From Melastoma dodecandrum (lineage: Eukaryota; Streptophyta; Magnoliopsida; Myrtales; Melastomataceae), in contig JARUPY010000085.1 in the NCBI GenBank assembly GCA_029817715.1, forward strand, positions 4,650,001 through 4,714,000: DNA of 64,000 nucleotides, given 5' to 3'. The notes under the pieces are model-generated. The model worked only from the letters and a program-made list of their open reading frames with translations, had not been told where the DNA came from and made no database searches. Shown in pieces: positions 43,754 through 53,716 of this stretch; the first letter of the stretch is position 1; every line of letters begins with the position of its first letter. Both the position numbers and the translations under genes were made by a program.

Positions 43754-46700
43754 CCTTCTTATGAGTGTCCCTTAATGATGAAAAGTGGGCACCACCATCC
43801 ATGGCTTGTGGAAGAAGCATTGGCCCCGATTAGCACTAATTAACCGCGTTTAATTAGCGCTAATAATCCATCTTTATTAACCTTAATTAATCCAATTCAT
43901 TAATCACTATTTTGTATTATTTGACCAGCTTAGTCGTGCTCCTAAACTTGTAGGATTTGCGGCCAAATTTTAGTCATAAACCCGCGCGAAAGTGGGCTGT
44001 CCGTGGGCGACGTCGAGGAGGATTCAAGGCAACCTTTGCGCCCTTCGACTACCCCTTTCTCCGCTTTACATTATTCACTTTTCTTCCGCATTTGGGGCGG
44101 AAAAACCTTTGAATTTCTTACCATAATCGATTCAGTTCTCAACCATCACGTCAAGTACGTTTTAACCGCAACCTCAAGCTTATCGTCACAACAACGAAAA
44201 TGTCAATCCGTCCCTTACAAGGATATTTCCAAACATTACTTCCTCTCTTAGGAGGCTATCCATATTGCTCATGGACTGTCCTTGAGCGTTGGACATCATC
44301 CTTGAATATCGTTTACACCATTCCATTCTTACGGATTCAAACGGTCCATTAACCAATCCGGACTCAATCTTACTATCAAGAATTTTTCCTTTTTATTACA
44401 CAATCATACCCTATGCACAACTCCATTTACATTCATAAACTAGAAAATATGGGTTATTACAAATCATGTGGTCATTGGTGGCATGGTTTTGGACATCCAT
44501 GCCATACCTCAATGAGCAATGGTCCGAGAACCACCACTCCCGGAGAGGTAACAAATGGGTGTTCTTTATTGATGTCAGTTGGTCCTGGTTAGGACTCGGG
44601 GAATGATTCGCCTTCCTGTTTGTATTGTTTCTAATTACACCTTAAAGTATACTTTCAGGTAATATACATCAGAGGAGGAGTGGCGAGGAATATTGCAGAC
44701 TGTATGTCTAGACTGTGGACAGAACCCTTTATGATGCGCGCAGTGGGCCTTGACATGGCAGGTTAACATATGTTCTGTTATTGTCTTTCTTCAAAGCTTC
44801 TTAAAACCAGTTCAGTTTGGATGGATAGTTTAATGGGACCCCCTGCAGCACTCGCTACCCAAGAAGTGGAGATTTATAGTTTTCTTATGTACATGCTAGT
44901 TTTCTTAGTCATGGAAACTACTTTGGGAGCCATATGCTGGCACTGGCCTCTATTTCTTATTATGTAACTTGGAGGATTGGTTCAGTTTGGTCGTCGTTTT
45001 CTACCAGGTAGTATGCTGTTGGAGCATTGGAAATCTCTTGGCTTATCTGTTGAAGGTGATCTCATCGAGTAGCCATCTACTATTTCCATGGCCTGTCTCC
45101 AGGTGTTTGCAGAATGGTTCTGCTGTTATCTTAACTTTTATGCTTTGAGTCAGGAATATGCCAAAGCCAAGCCATTGGTACTGCTGACGTCTGTTGTTTG
45201 TTTGATTCTGAAGGGGAGGTAGCTGGTGGAGTTGCAAGCTTTGAGGCTGTGGTTAGTTAGACTTAGTTCGGATCCATTGCTTACATGAGCATAAAGATGT
45301 CGCTCTCGAAATCTCAGATTTACTTCCCTTGGACTTTCAGGAGAAATTTCTTACTTCTGAGTGGATCCACCGATTTGACGACAAAATGTCTTCTGCACCA
45401 ATGGCTATCCTTGATGCTAATCTGAATCTTGCTGCGATAGAAGCTTCATGCAAAAGTGAGTGATGACAGTGATTTCTATTTTGTTTGTCATACTATATCT
45501 CTTCTACTGAGAATTGTTTCTCTTGATTCGTTATGTTGATGTTATGTTGTATCAAAATTGTATATTTTTTTATAACTCGGTGGCTGCCAAATCCAATGTT
45601 CCTTTGTGGTTCGAGCCTGTATCAGTTGCAAAATCCACCAAGGTTGCTTCGATTGCCAAGTATGTGAGTCCTAATGATCTCTGCATCTTTTTTTTCCCAT
45701 AAGGATGTAAATAATTCTGAAATTTCCGCAGTCTTTGTGATTAAGATGTTCCCCAAAAGCTTATAGAGGATATAGCGTCTGTTACTCCTCTTCCCTATCC
45801 TCTTCACAGAACCACAACAATCAAAGGATTACTATAATCCCAATGAAATTTCAATTTTTAAACTTTTCATCCTGACCAAACTCCAATTGATGAAAGCTAT
45901 GGTATGCAGGTAACTTATACTTCACCTAATGCAGATGAGTTTGTGCCATGGCACATGCCTTGTCTCCGGAAAGCCATATAGATTCTCTTCAACATTATGA
46001 AGGTCCAACGAATGAATCCACAGGATATTTATTTCTGAAGCTCAAATCTGCAATTGGGGTTTTGTTGCACAAAGGCATTGATTTGGTAGTCGTCACCCTT
46101 GGTCCAAATGGGGTGTTCTTATGTTCAAAAGGAGTTGGCAATTTTATTCAAACTCTCCCGAGGAAAACCACACCTGGCGTAGATGAACAACTCTACAGCA
46201 TTGTTGCGAAATCCTGCCCATTGCACTTGTTTGACGATGCCAAGCTGGAGAGTAGAAGCTCTGAATTCTTGGCAGTTCATCTACCTGTGCTTCCAGCATC
46301 AGTCAAGAGAGTAACAGGGGCCAGTGATTGCTTGGTTGGTGCAACAGTTGCGTCGATCTGTTCTGGTTTAAACATTGTCCAAGCTACCTCAGTTGGAATT
46401 GCAGCAGGCAAAGCCACAGTTGAGGATGTGGCCAATGTTCCCTCAACGTTTGATTTACAGAGAATCACAGGTACATGATGTTGTTTCAGTTAGCATCGTA
46501 TCGGAAAAAACTCGTGAAAAGTGCTTGCAAAGAATCCATGACAATTAAGGGTGATGAAAAGATGACATGCTTTGATAAAACGTTGAAAAAGTTTGCTCCA
46601 TCAAAAGCATATTTATGCTGTCTTCTTTGTTGTCCTGCAGGGGACGCTAAGGCGGTTTTTCATTCCGCCAAAGTGCTTTTACAATATGAAAGGGCAGACC

Positions 46701-46771
46701 ATTTTACTGGAAACCCCGAGCTCGAAGATGTCGTGAAACTGCTGCCAATGCTCCATCGACATTCCTACTAG

Positions 46772-47203
46772 CTGCTGGGCAACATCAAGTGTGCGGAAAA
46801 CAAACCAAATGGTTTTAACCTTTGGGGTGGTAAAAAGATCTAGTGAAACCGTCAGTGATAGAAAAGAGCGATTGTTTGCCTAGACAACGTGATGATCATT
46901 CTTGAGAGCAGATTCCATGGCACATCAGTGGCAAAAAGATCTATCTTCCTTTTTTTTTTCTCAGGAAAACAACAAAAAGGAAGAAGGTAGAAAAAATATC
47001 CTGCAAGCATGATAAGAACCAACTGAACCCATTTCCACCCTACAAATGAAAAACCTTATCCTCTTGGTCAGAAATATCTTCCCCGCTTTTTGAGTCCCAC
47101 TCCAGATTCTCCTCTTCCTATAATAAACAACTCCCTCATCCATTCCAGCTTCATATCACTACCCTTTCCCCTTAATACAGCAATTTACCAATCATCAGCA
47201 AAA
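46772..47203. other. LIR1 upstream region
   Basis: Short spacer and probable promoter/leader of LIR1. It contains a TATAATA-like box, CCTATAATAAAC at about 47116, some 90 bp before the ATG. No gene is seen. Confidence 0.5.
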
Positions 47204-47797
47204 ATGCAGGCAGCAGCGGCACTTTGTGCGGCCCCGGTTCTTCCACCGGTGCCCTCCAAGAACCTCTCCAAACCCACCACCTTCCCTTCTAAGTTGGGAG
47301 GCTCGTCCCTGTCCACACGTGGCTCGCCAATCCATGCTTATTCTGCGCCCCGTGATGCCAATACCGTGGATTACACCTCATCCTTCTCGTAAGTTGCCTT
47401 GTGAGAGTCCCCTAATGTCGAGCATTTCAAAGGAATGAACAAGCCACTAAATGCGACCATATCATTTTTTCAGAGTTTTCCCAGCAGAAGCTTGTGAGAC
47501 GATTGGGGGAGATGCATGTTCAGCAGACATGTATCCTGAAGCAAACCTCTCAGCACTGCAGCCGATAATCAACATCAACATAGAACAGGCAACTGAAGAC
47601 ATGGACAGAGAGTACCTGGAATACACCGCCCCCAAAACGTGAGATCTCACTACCTTAACCTCGATCTCACGCCGCACAGTTACTGAATTTAATTTTGGCA
47701 CCTATGGATTCATTCCTGCAGGGTTTTCCCAGCAGAGGCCTGTGATGATCTTGGAGGAGAATTCTGTGAACGCCCATACCAGAGAGGTGTATACTAG
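47204..47797 (+). CDS. LIR1: Light-regulated protein LIR1
   Basis: Three exons, 47204-47388, 47474-47638 and 47722-47797, encode 141 residues. The N terminus MQAAAALCAAPVLPPVPSKN is a Ser/Ala-rich chloroplast transit peptide. The mature part has the two diagnostic Cys repeats: VFPAEACETIGGDACSADMYPEA in exon 2 and VFPAEACDDLGGEFCERPYQRGVY in exon 3, separated by DREYLEYTAPKT. LIR1 interacts with leaf ferredoxin-NADP reductase and aids its anchoring with TIC62/TROL on thylakoids; it is expressed in the light. All splice sites are GT-AG and in phase. Confidence 0.95.
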
Positions 47798-48770
47798 AAA
47801 CTTAGGACTATGGATGGGCTGGAAGCCCTTTTGGACTATATTTTCTGTTCATAACAAATATAATGAAAGCTTTGTATATGTTAGAAGTGGTTTTAGTGGA
47901 ATGGTATATATATCATATGACTGAACATCTGCCAGTAGATAACCACAGCATGAAATCAACTAGGAACTATAATGCCAGAAAAGATATCGAGTTTAGTCAT
48001 CAGAAAAGCAAACAAGATTTCACAAACGGGAACCTTTCTGATTGTTACGCTCATCACACAAAAGATGTTGTAATCATCATCGGCATATCAGCAAGTTCAC
48101 TCAAACATTACCGTAGGGCATCTATTCTGACAGTTCACTCAAACCCTAGACAATTCATATTAGTTAATGATGCCAAATCACTGAAGCTATCGTGCACAAA
48201 AAAACAAGACCTAGGCAATCCCGAGCCCTACGCACATTCCAATACTCGTTATTTCAATCTATCAAACTTCCACAAGTCATCTACAATGTCAACAAAATTA
48301 AGGTATGAAATCAAATTCCTAAAGAGGCTCATGTCAAATAGTACAGCTGCAGCATCTGCATTCTCCATAAGCAACCTTTAGATATATTTCTCAATGACTT
48401 ATTCAATCATAGAGAATCATGAAATGCGGTTGGGCAATTGGTACCTGAGTAACTACAACGGCTTAATGGAGTGTGGTCGAGGCTTGTCTTACAAACTAAA
48501 ACATGTGAACATCCCACTTAATCTTACTCTCTGGCACAAAAACAAGTTTCAATGCAAACCAAAGCTCAGGAGCTCCAGATGACCTGACAATTCAGTTGAG
48601 CAACAGCTCGAATTCCTCGAACTTCATTGACATTACCATACTTTCAATGCCCTCAACAATCAAAATCTCCCAAGTGTTTCATTCACCTCACAATTTTCGA
48701 AAATTCTGCTGCCTTCCTAACAAAACAAACGTAAAAAACAGACCACATAAGGCTTCTTACATGTTGTTAA
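47798..48770. other. Convergent 3' region between LIR1 and CGR1-like gene
   Basis: No recognised feature. The plus-strand open frame at 47863-48381 has no domain and no similarity that I can name. Confidence 0.5.
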
Positions 48771-49358
48771 TTACTTCCTTCCTTTGCCCTTATTGAGCAA
48801 ATCATCAGGAACAACCTTGAGCAGCTTCCTCTGCTTGCTTTTGGTAAGCTTCTTCAACGTATTCGGGTTAGTAATCCTTTGCAGCTTCGTCCCGGATCTC
48901 AGGATGTTCTCCTCCTTCTTCTTCCTCATCTCCTCCATCCTCTTCCTCTTTTCCACCTTGTTCTTCCTAATCTCCTCCTTCAGCTCCTCCTTCCTCTCCC
49001 TATACGCCTTCTTCAGCTCCCTCTCCTTCTGCCTCTCCTCGTAACTCTTCTTCCCCGCAGTCACCCTCACTGCCGACGTCCGTTGCTTCCGTGGCTGCTT
49101 CCACTTCCTCCCGGAGACCTTCCCGGCAATCACGCCGTCGTAGGTGGGCGCTCCAACGGCGACCGGGGCGTGGGAGGGTTTGTCCGGGTCATCGACGGAG
49201 GGGACGGCGACGCGCTTCGACGGAGGAAAATAAAGGAGACTAGGGTTGGGATCAATGTGCATGGAGGAGAGCTCATCGGTAGGCGGCTGGCGTTTGCGCT
49301 TGTAGGTTTTGCCGCCGAATCCCTCATCGAGGCACCGGAAGTCGACGGTGCAGGCCAT
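48771..49358 (-). CDS. CGR1/CCDC86-type rRNA-processing protein
   Basis: One exon of 195 residues, from MACTVDFRCLDEGFGGKTYKRKR to DDLLNKGKGRK. A disordered N-terminal half is followed by SGRKWKQPRKQRTSAVRV. A long, highly charged coiled coil comes next (SYEERQKERELKKAYRERKEELKEEIRKNKVEKRKRMEEMRKKKEEN), then LQRITNPNTLKKLTKSKQRKLLKV. The G/S-R-K-W-K start and NPxTLKKLxKxKxRKL end define the Cgr1 family, which acts in the nucleolus in 60S pre-rRNA processing. Length fits. The initiating ATG is the first in frame, close to the plus-strand side promoter. Confidence 0.9.
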   Translation of the reverse strand: MACTVDFRCLDEGFGGKTYKRKRQPPTDELSSMHIDPNPSLLYFPPSKRVAVPSVDDPDKPSHAPVAVGAPTYDGVIAGKVSGRKWKQPRKQRTSAVRVTAGKKSYEERQKERELKKAYRERKEELKEEIRKNKVEKRKRMEEMRKKKEENILRSGTKLQRITNPNTLKKLTKSKQRKLLKVVPDDLLNKGKGRK

Positions 49359-49471
49359 GGCGGATTCTAGGGTTTTGGGGATTGAATGAGCATAGGGTAT
49401 TTATGTGTTCCGGGTCGGGTCCAGTTCGGTCCGGTTCGACCAGAGCGACTCGGGTTTATTGCAGTCCTACT

Positions 49472-49877
49472 TCACACGTTGCTAGAAAGCCTGGGCGGGC
49501 CGCGTTCCTCTTTTTCAAGTTGACCTTCATTCTTGAACTTGGGAGCATTTCCCTTGTACAGCGTCTTCTGGTACTTCAGAAACAACGTCCTGTACTTGAA
49601 CTTGTCGATAAACATGTCATCCTTCTCCATCTTTGCCACGACCTCGTTTTCCGGGGAGAGGAAACCACCCCTCACGAAGTCTTAGGGAACAGAATCCACC
49701 AGCTCCTGATCCAATTTCTTGGATTATTGCGTTATTGGCACGAATGCAACGGAACATTCTCTGAAGTTGGTGGAAAGAGTTGATCGATGAAATGCCTCTT
49801 AAGATGGAACTTTGGCTGGAAGAAAAAAGAGAGATGAAGAGGGTAAAGCGCGGGAGGTTTCGCTCGGAGTTGGCCAA
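49472..49877 (-). pseudogene. Unassigned coding-like remnant
   Basis: Minus-strand frames read MANSERNLPRF...INSFHQLQRMFRCIRANN, then in another frame KLDQELVDSVP, a stop, and DFVRGGFLSPENEVVAKMEKDDMFIDKFKYRTLFLKYQKTLYKG. The composition looks protein-like, but the frame is broken by a stop and a shift. I do not recognise the family. It lies between the CGR1-like gene and the sialyltransferase-like gene. It may be a decayed gene or a processed copy. Confidence 0.3.
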
Positions 49878-50217
49878 ATCGAAAGATTCGGATTTTATAG
49901 ACCGGTTCTGTTCAACTTTGGCTTAATTGCCTGTTCATGCCCCAAAACAAATGATACCTACTGTCAATAGCCCGACAACAAAATCTATTCACGTTGGACG
50001 ATGTAAGAATTCCAACTGGAATCTGGTATCTCTCCGGCTTCGATCTTCTTCCCCGTTTAGGCGAAACTTTTTTGTTGCACACGAGACCAACCAACCGTCG
50101 CAGATCATACAACTGCCCCTAGCTCTAAAAACAGCTCGCGAAGATGCAGAAGCAATTCTCCATCGTTTGTGGTCGGGACAATACTGGTGTGGAGCGTGTG
50201 CCATGAGATTCTGCAGC

Positions 50218-53200
50218 TCAAATCACTGACTTGAGAGAGTGCCTCACACAGACGAGATCGTCCAACTTGTTTCCATCCATCTTGTATAATGATACGCCTC
50301 CCATCTGGATATAATGGTCACGAGCCTCCTTTCGAAGGACCTTGAAAGGAAGCCGTTCCCATTTGCTGTACTCGGAGTTTTTCCTGCGATCGCTCATGTC
50401 TGGGGAACCAGAGATCCTGTCAATGTTTCTGGGATCCGCGTCGCCCCAGACCTTGCAACTGCCGAATTGCCCCACGTCACCAGTCTGACCGGCTGGACCC
50501 CTCTTTATTCTCAAGGCAGCTGTATGGGCACTACTGATCAATTCCCGACTAGGTACGTCGGACCAATCTTGCTTCCTCTCAGATCGCATTGGAGAATGTA
50601 TCCTTATGACCTAAAATATGCTGAATATGGTCAGAGATCCTCTGGCGCCCAGAATCATCAATAAATGAAATGATATACCGACGAAAGATTACATACACCG
50701 AGACACTCTAAAAGCTGATAGTAAGCACGGCCTTGTAGTGGGTTATGACCTTTCCTTGGTGTAGAGAAATAACGAGTCCTGCAAAAGAAATCGAGAACCA
50801 GTTGTATTAACAGGAAAGTTGGTCAAAATAAACGCACTGAAGTAAAGCATGTTTCCAAGAGGCGTTCTCTTTAAACCACTCATGAGCTATCACGATGAAG
50901 AATTTACCTTGATGCACTAGTTGATTAAAAGTACAAGGGAGATATAATTAGAGCAAGGATACAATAGGAAACTAACCATTCCGTGTAACCTGGATCAACG
51001 GTGAAACCATATATATCAACTATGTCACACATGGATAGTGCAAGCTCGATTGATTTCATTCCTGTTCCTTTTGCGCCTCTGCGTAGAACAATTCCTTGGA
51101 AAAGATAAACTGGATTCGGAATTGTCTGCAGTAAACAATGACTATGTGTCATGACAACAATAATAGAAAACATGTCTTCATATCTTTTGTGTTGTTTCCA
51201 TATAACTTGACCTATGACAGTATCATAAAGGCACAAACCCAAACAACTATTACTTAGTTGGAGCAGCGATAGGGCAACTGCATATGCATGGATTAGAGAG
51301 TTCTATCTTTCAGCCACCAAAAGTCGCACAGTTTCAATATTAACAATTGATCAAAGTTGCACAGCCACTAACTCTCCGAATGGTGTAACCTAAACGCTAA
51401 ACCGTTACGATGCATCTATGAATTTCCCTTCCTACCAAAAAAAAATTGATCAAAGAAATTCATTAAAACTTAAGTGCATATTTCACCTTTATCATGGCAT
51501 TGAAATCTCTATGAGTCAAACTCTTGATTATGAGTATTTCGTTATCTGCAAGGAAAGTTCAAGAGATCCATGATTTAAATAGTCAATCCATGAACCATAA
51601 ATGAAGGCAAAAAGCAAATTAACCGAAATGCTTTGGTAATGATAATATGACGTATGTAAAATTGAGAACTAACCTGACCCATTGAGAATAGTAACCATGT
51701 TTTGAGCAGCGCCACGAACTACAAGGCGGAAATCTCTCTTTAGGCCAACGTACTTGGCATATTTCTATACACAAAGTCAGAAGCCAGCATAAACATAATT
51801 TGCACATACAGACAAGGCTAAACATGGTCATGCAGCTCAAGTGAATGAACAAACCCAGAGTTTTGGCTTGGAAAATATTGCCATTATCCAATAAATAAGG
51901 AAAATCAAGTATCACTGGCCAAAGAAAATGCAAAGAAAAATGAAGGAAAAGCAGAAATAGTCCAAGGACGCAATTTCATAGGTAACAGAAAAAACCACCT
52001 CATTGACAGGAGCTTCATTGTCTCGGAATACAACATCATGACCGTCGATCTCCTCTCCGAATTTGGTCTTCAATAAATCTCCAGAGTTCCCGACAACAGC
52101 ACATGTTCGAAATTGTCGCGGGTGAAAAGGAGGTTTAGATGGAAGAAGTATATCAAGATGATCCTCACAAAGGGTCCGATTATAACACTTTTTGGCTCCA
52201 CTGTGTGCAAATAAATAGAGTAGGACAGCATAGGAGTGAATAAAAACATTCAATTCATTTTTTACTATAGAATGGAAATGAATATGAGTTGTCAAGAGGT
52301 GTCACACAGTTGTGCAATCCTTTTTGCAGCATAATCCAACCATCCGTCTGGCCGAGCATCAAGATATTCTCTCGTGAGCACGGTAGTCATATTGCGGTAC
52401 TTCAGCACGAAAGAAAAACAAGAAAAATTTCTTGGTCAATGTCATTTTCCACAAAAAGGACCTACTCGGTTAGAAGAGAAAATGACTAACCTGTTCCCAC
52501 AACAGTAATGCCTCACAAACATCATACTTGTATTGCAATGGCTCAAAGATTTTGAACTGTTCATTATACTGTCATCACATACAAACTTCAGTCTTGCAGT
52601 TCAAGAAGACAATACAATAGAAAATTAGCTCATGCACATATTAGTCTTACCCAAGTACTGTTAGTGCCTTCTGGAAACTTCAGAATTACATTGCAATGGT
52701 CAATTATCTCAGCAGTCATTCCAAGTCCTCTATTGGCCTACAGATTCCCAAATTACACAAATTAACACCCCCATAGATTCCATACAGCATGTTAATGACA
52801 TCCCGAATCCCTGCATTGCTCAACGATAAAATACCGATCCACCTCAAACCACCCCTGCGGCTTTAATAGCATGGAGAATTGCTTATTCCAAACTTCACTT
52901 AATTAACCAGAAACAAAAACCACTCTGATTCTGAAGAATATGAGTAGTGTAGGTTAATGTGAACAACTACACTTAAAACCATGGCATAGAGAACGCAAAT
53001 CTCATCAATGTCTAACTCCACCACTCGAAACAGATCTACAACTCATTCCACAAGCGTAGCTCAAATCCACCACCAAATTCTAAGGGGATAACAAAATAAA
53101 CCATCCGATACTAACCACGCACTGTTGGAGGCCGGATTGGAACTGCGTCAGCACCTGAGCGTCCCGCGAACTAACGTACGAAGTTCGATTCCCTGCAACG

Positions 53201-53444
53201 AAACCAGCATTCTCAGTCCCAATCTTTACAAAGGGAGACGACACGCACACTTCCCCGCGGACGTCGAGGATTAGGTTTTAGCAATGGCGGAAGAGACGAA
53301 GTGGTGATTACCCGAGAAGGAAGTGGACTGGAGGGTGAAGATGAGGAGGCAGAGGATGGCGGCGAGGCACGCGAGGTGCTGAACAGGCAACCGCCGTGGA
53401 CTGGAGGAGGAAGACGGCGCCAATCGGTAGCCGTGGGGTCTCAT
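50218..53444 (-). CDS. SIA2: Sialyltransferase-like protein (GT29), Golgi
   Basis: Eleven exons: 53444-53312, 53192-53116, 52737-52651, 52568-52491, 52399-52308, 52200-51999, 51764-51674, 51545-51487, 51125-50977, 50778-50697 and 50610-50218. They give about 480 residues, all in phase. The N terminus is a type II signal anchor ([16 protein letters not shown]). Sialylmotif L is [37 protein letters not shown]. Sialylmotif S is [40 protein letters not shown]. The C terminus is [26 protein letters not shown] plus two residues. Plant GT29 proteins sit in the Golgi and are needed for pollen tube growth. Plants lack clear sialic acid, so a related sugar such as Kdo is a suggested donor. The resemblance is to the Arabidopsis SIA2 type. 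The end VI after LKS extends slightly past the usual stop. Confidence 0.93.
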
Positions 53445-53716
53445 CGTCTATGTTGCTCGGCCGTAGCCGCGGGTTGCTCGAAGGAGAAGAAAAACCGTTT
53501 CCTGGCACCCGATTTCCGTACTCCCCTCGATCGGTTAAACGCGATGCAATTTACTTTTAAATTCACTCATAAATCAGTCCTCCGATAATATATATGAAAT
53601 TGTATTATTTCATACAATATGCAACAGCAACAGCATCCCCTTACAAAATACAACACAAGATGCTATTTTCTCATTCAGGACGCCTCCTCGTTTGGAAACA
53701 GTCCCCCACAGATTCT

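Larger units (their letters stand above)
41536..44461. mobile_element. Putative solo LTR (gypsy-like), interrupted by a hAT element
   Basis: The segment begins TGTAATAACATTAG and ends GGGTTATTACA, that is TGTAATAAC...GTTATTACA ends as in many Ty3/gypsy LTRs. It has no protein-coding content. Subtracting the nested hAT and its duplicate site leaves about 2.2 kb. CT/TTC-rich tracts at about 42870-42945 resemble LTR leader regions. Flanking five bases are AAAAA and AATCA, so a target duplication is not convincing. It abuts the truncated exon of the pseudouridine-kinase-like gene. It could instead be a degraded internal portion of a larger element. Confidence 0.45.
41112..46771 (+). pseudogene. 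pfkB-family pseudouridine-kinase-like pseudogene, split by a retroelement
   Basis: A possible first exon, MEERAQRRIRKLHNHF, starts at 41112 with a donor after LLET (about 41208). After a 3.2-kb insertion the gene resumes at about 44462. Later exons are near 44462-44547 (VVIGGMVLDIHA), 44659-44761 (RGGVARNIADCMSRLWTEPF, VGLDMAG), 45008-45055 (LLEHWKSLGLSVE), 45154-45251 (FDSEGEVAGGVASFEAV), 45341-45455, about 45583-45663 (VPLWFEPVSVAKSTKVASIAKY), about 45910-46471 (LVVVTLGPNGVFLC, VTGASDCLVGATVASICSG) and 46641-46771. Lesions are a one-base loss after HAIP that shifts frame, a missing AG acceptor before SVAAKSNVPLWF, and a one-base loss before AMAHALSPES. Intact relatives phosphorylate pseudouridine (plant PUKI, peroxisomal). 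The pfkB nucleotide-binding GAGD signature is GASD here. Confidence 0.75.

Noticed and set aside
47863..48381. 172-residue plus-strand frame after LIR1
   Set aside because: It starts in the LIR1 3' UTR, lacks any domain, and has the composition of AT-rich non-coding DNA.
53301..53588. 95-residue plus-strand frame over the sialyltransferase first exon
   Set aside because: It is antisense to the signal-anchor exon, which has clear family resemblance and splice sites on the minus strand.
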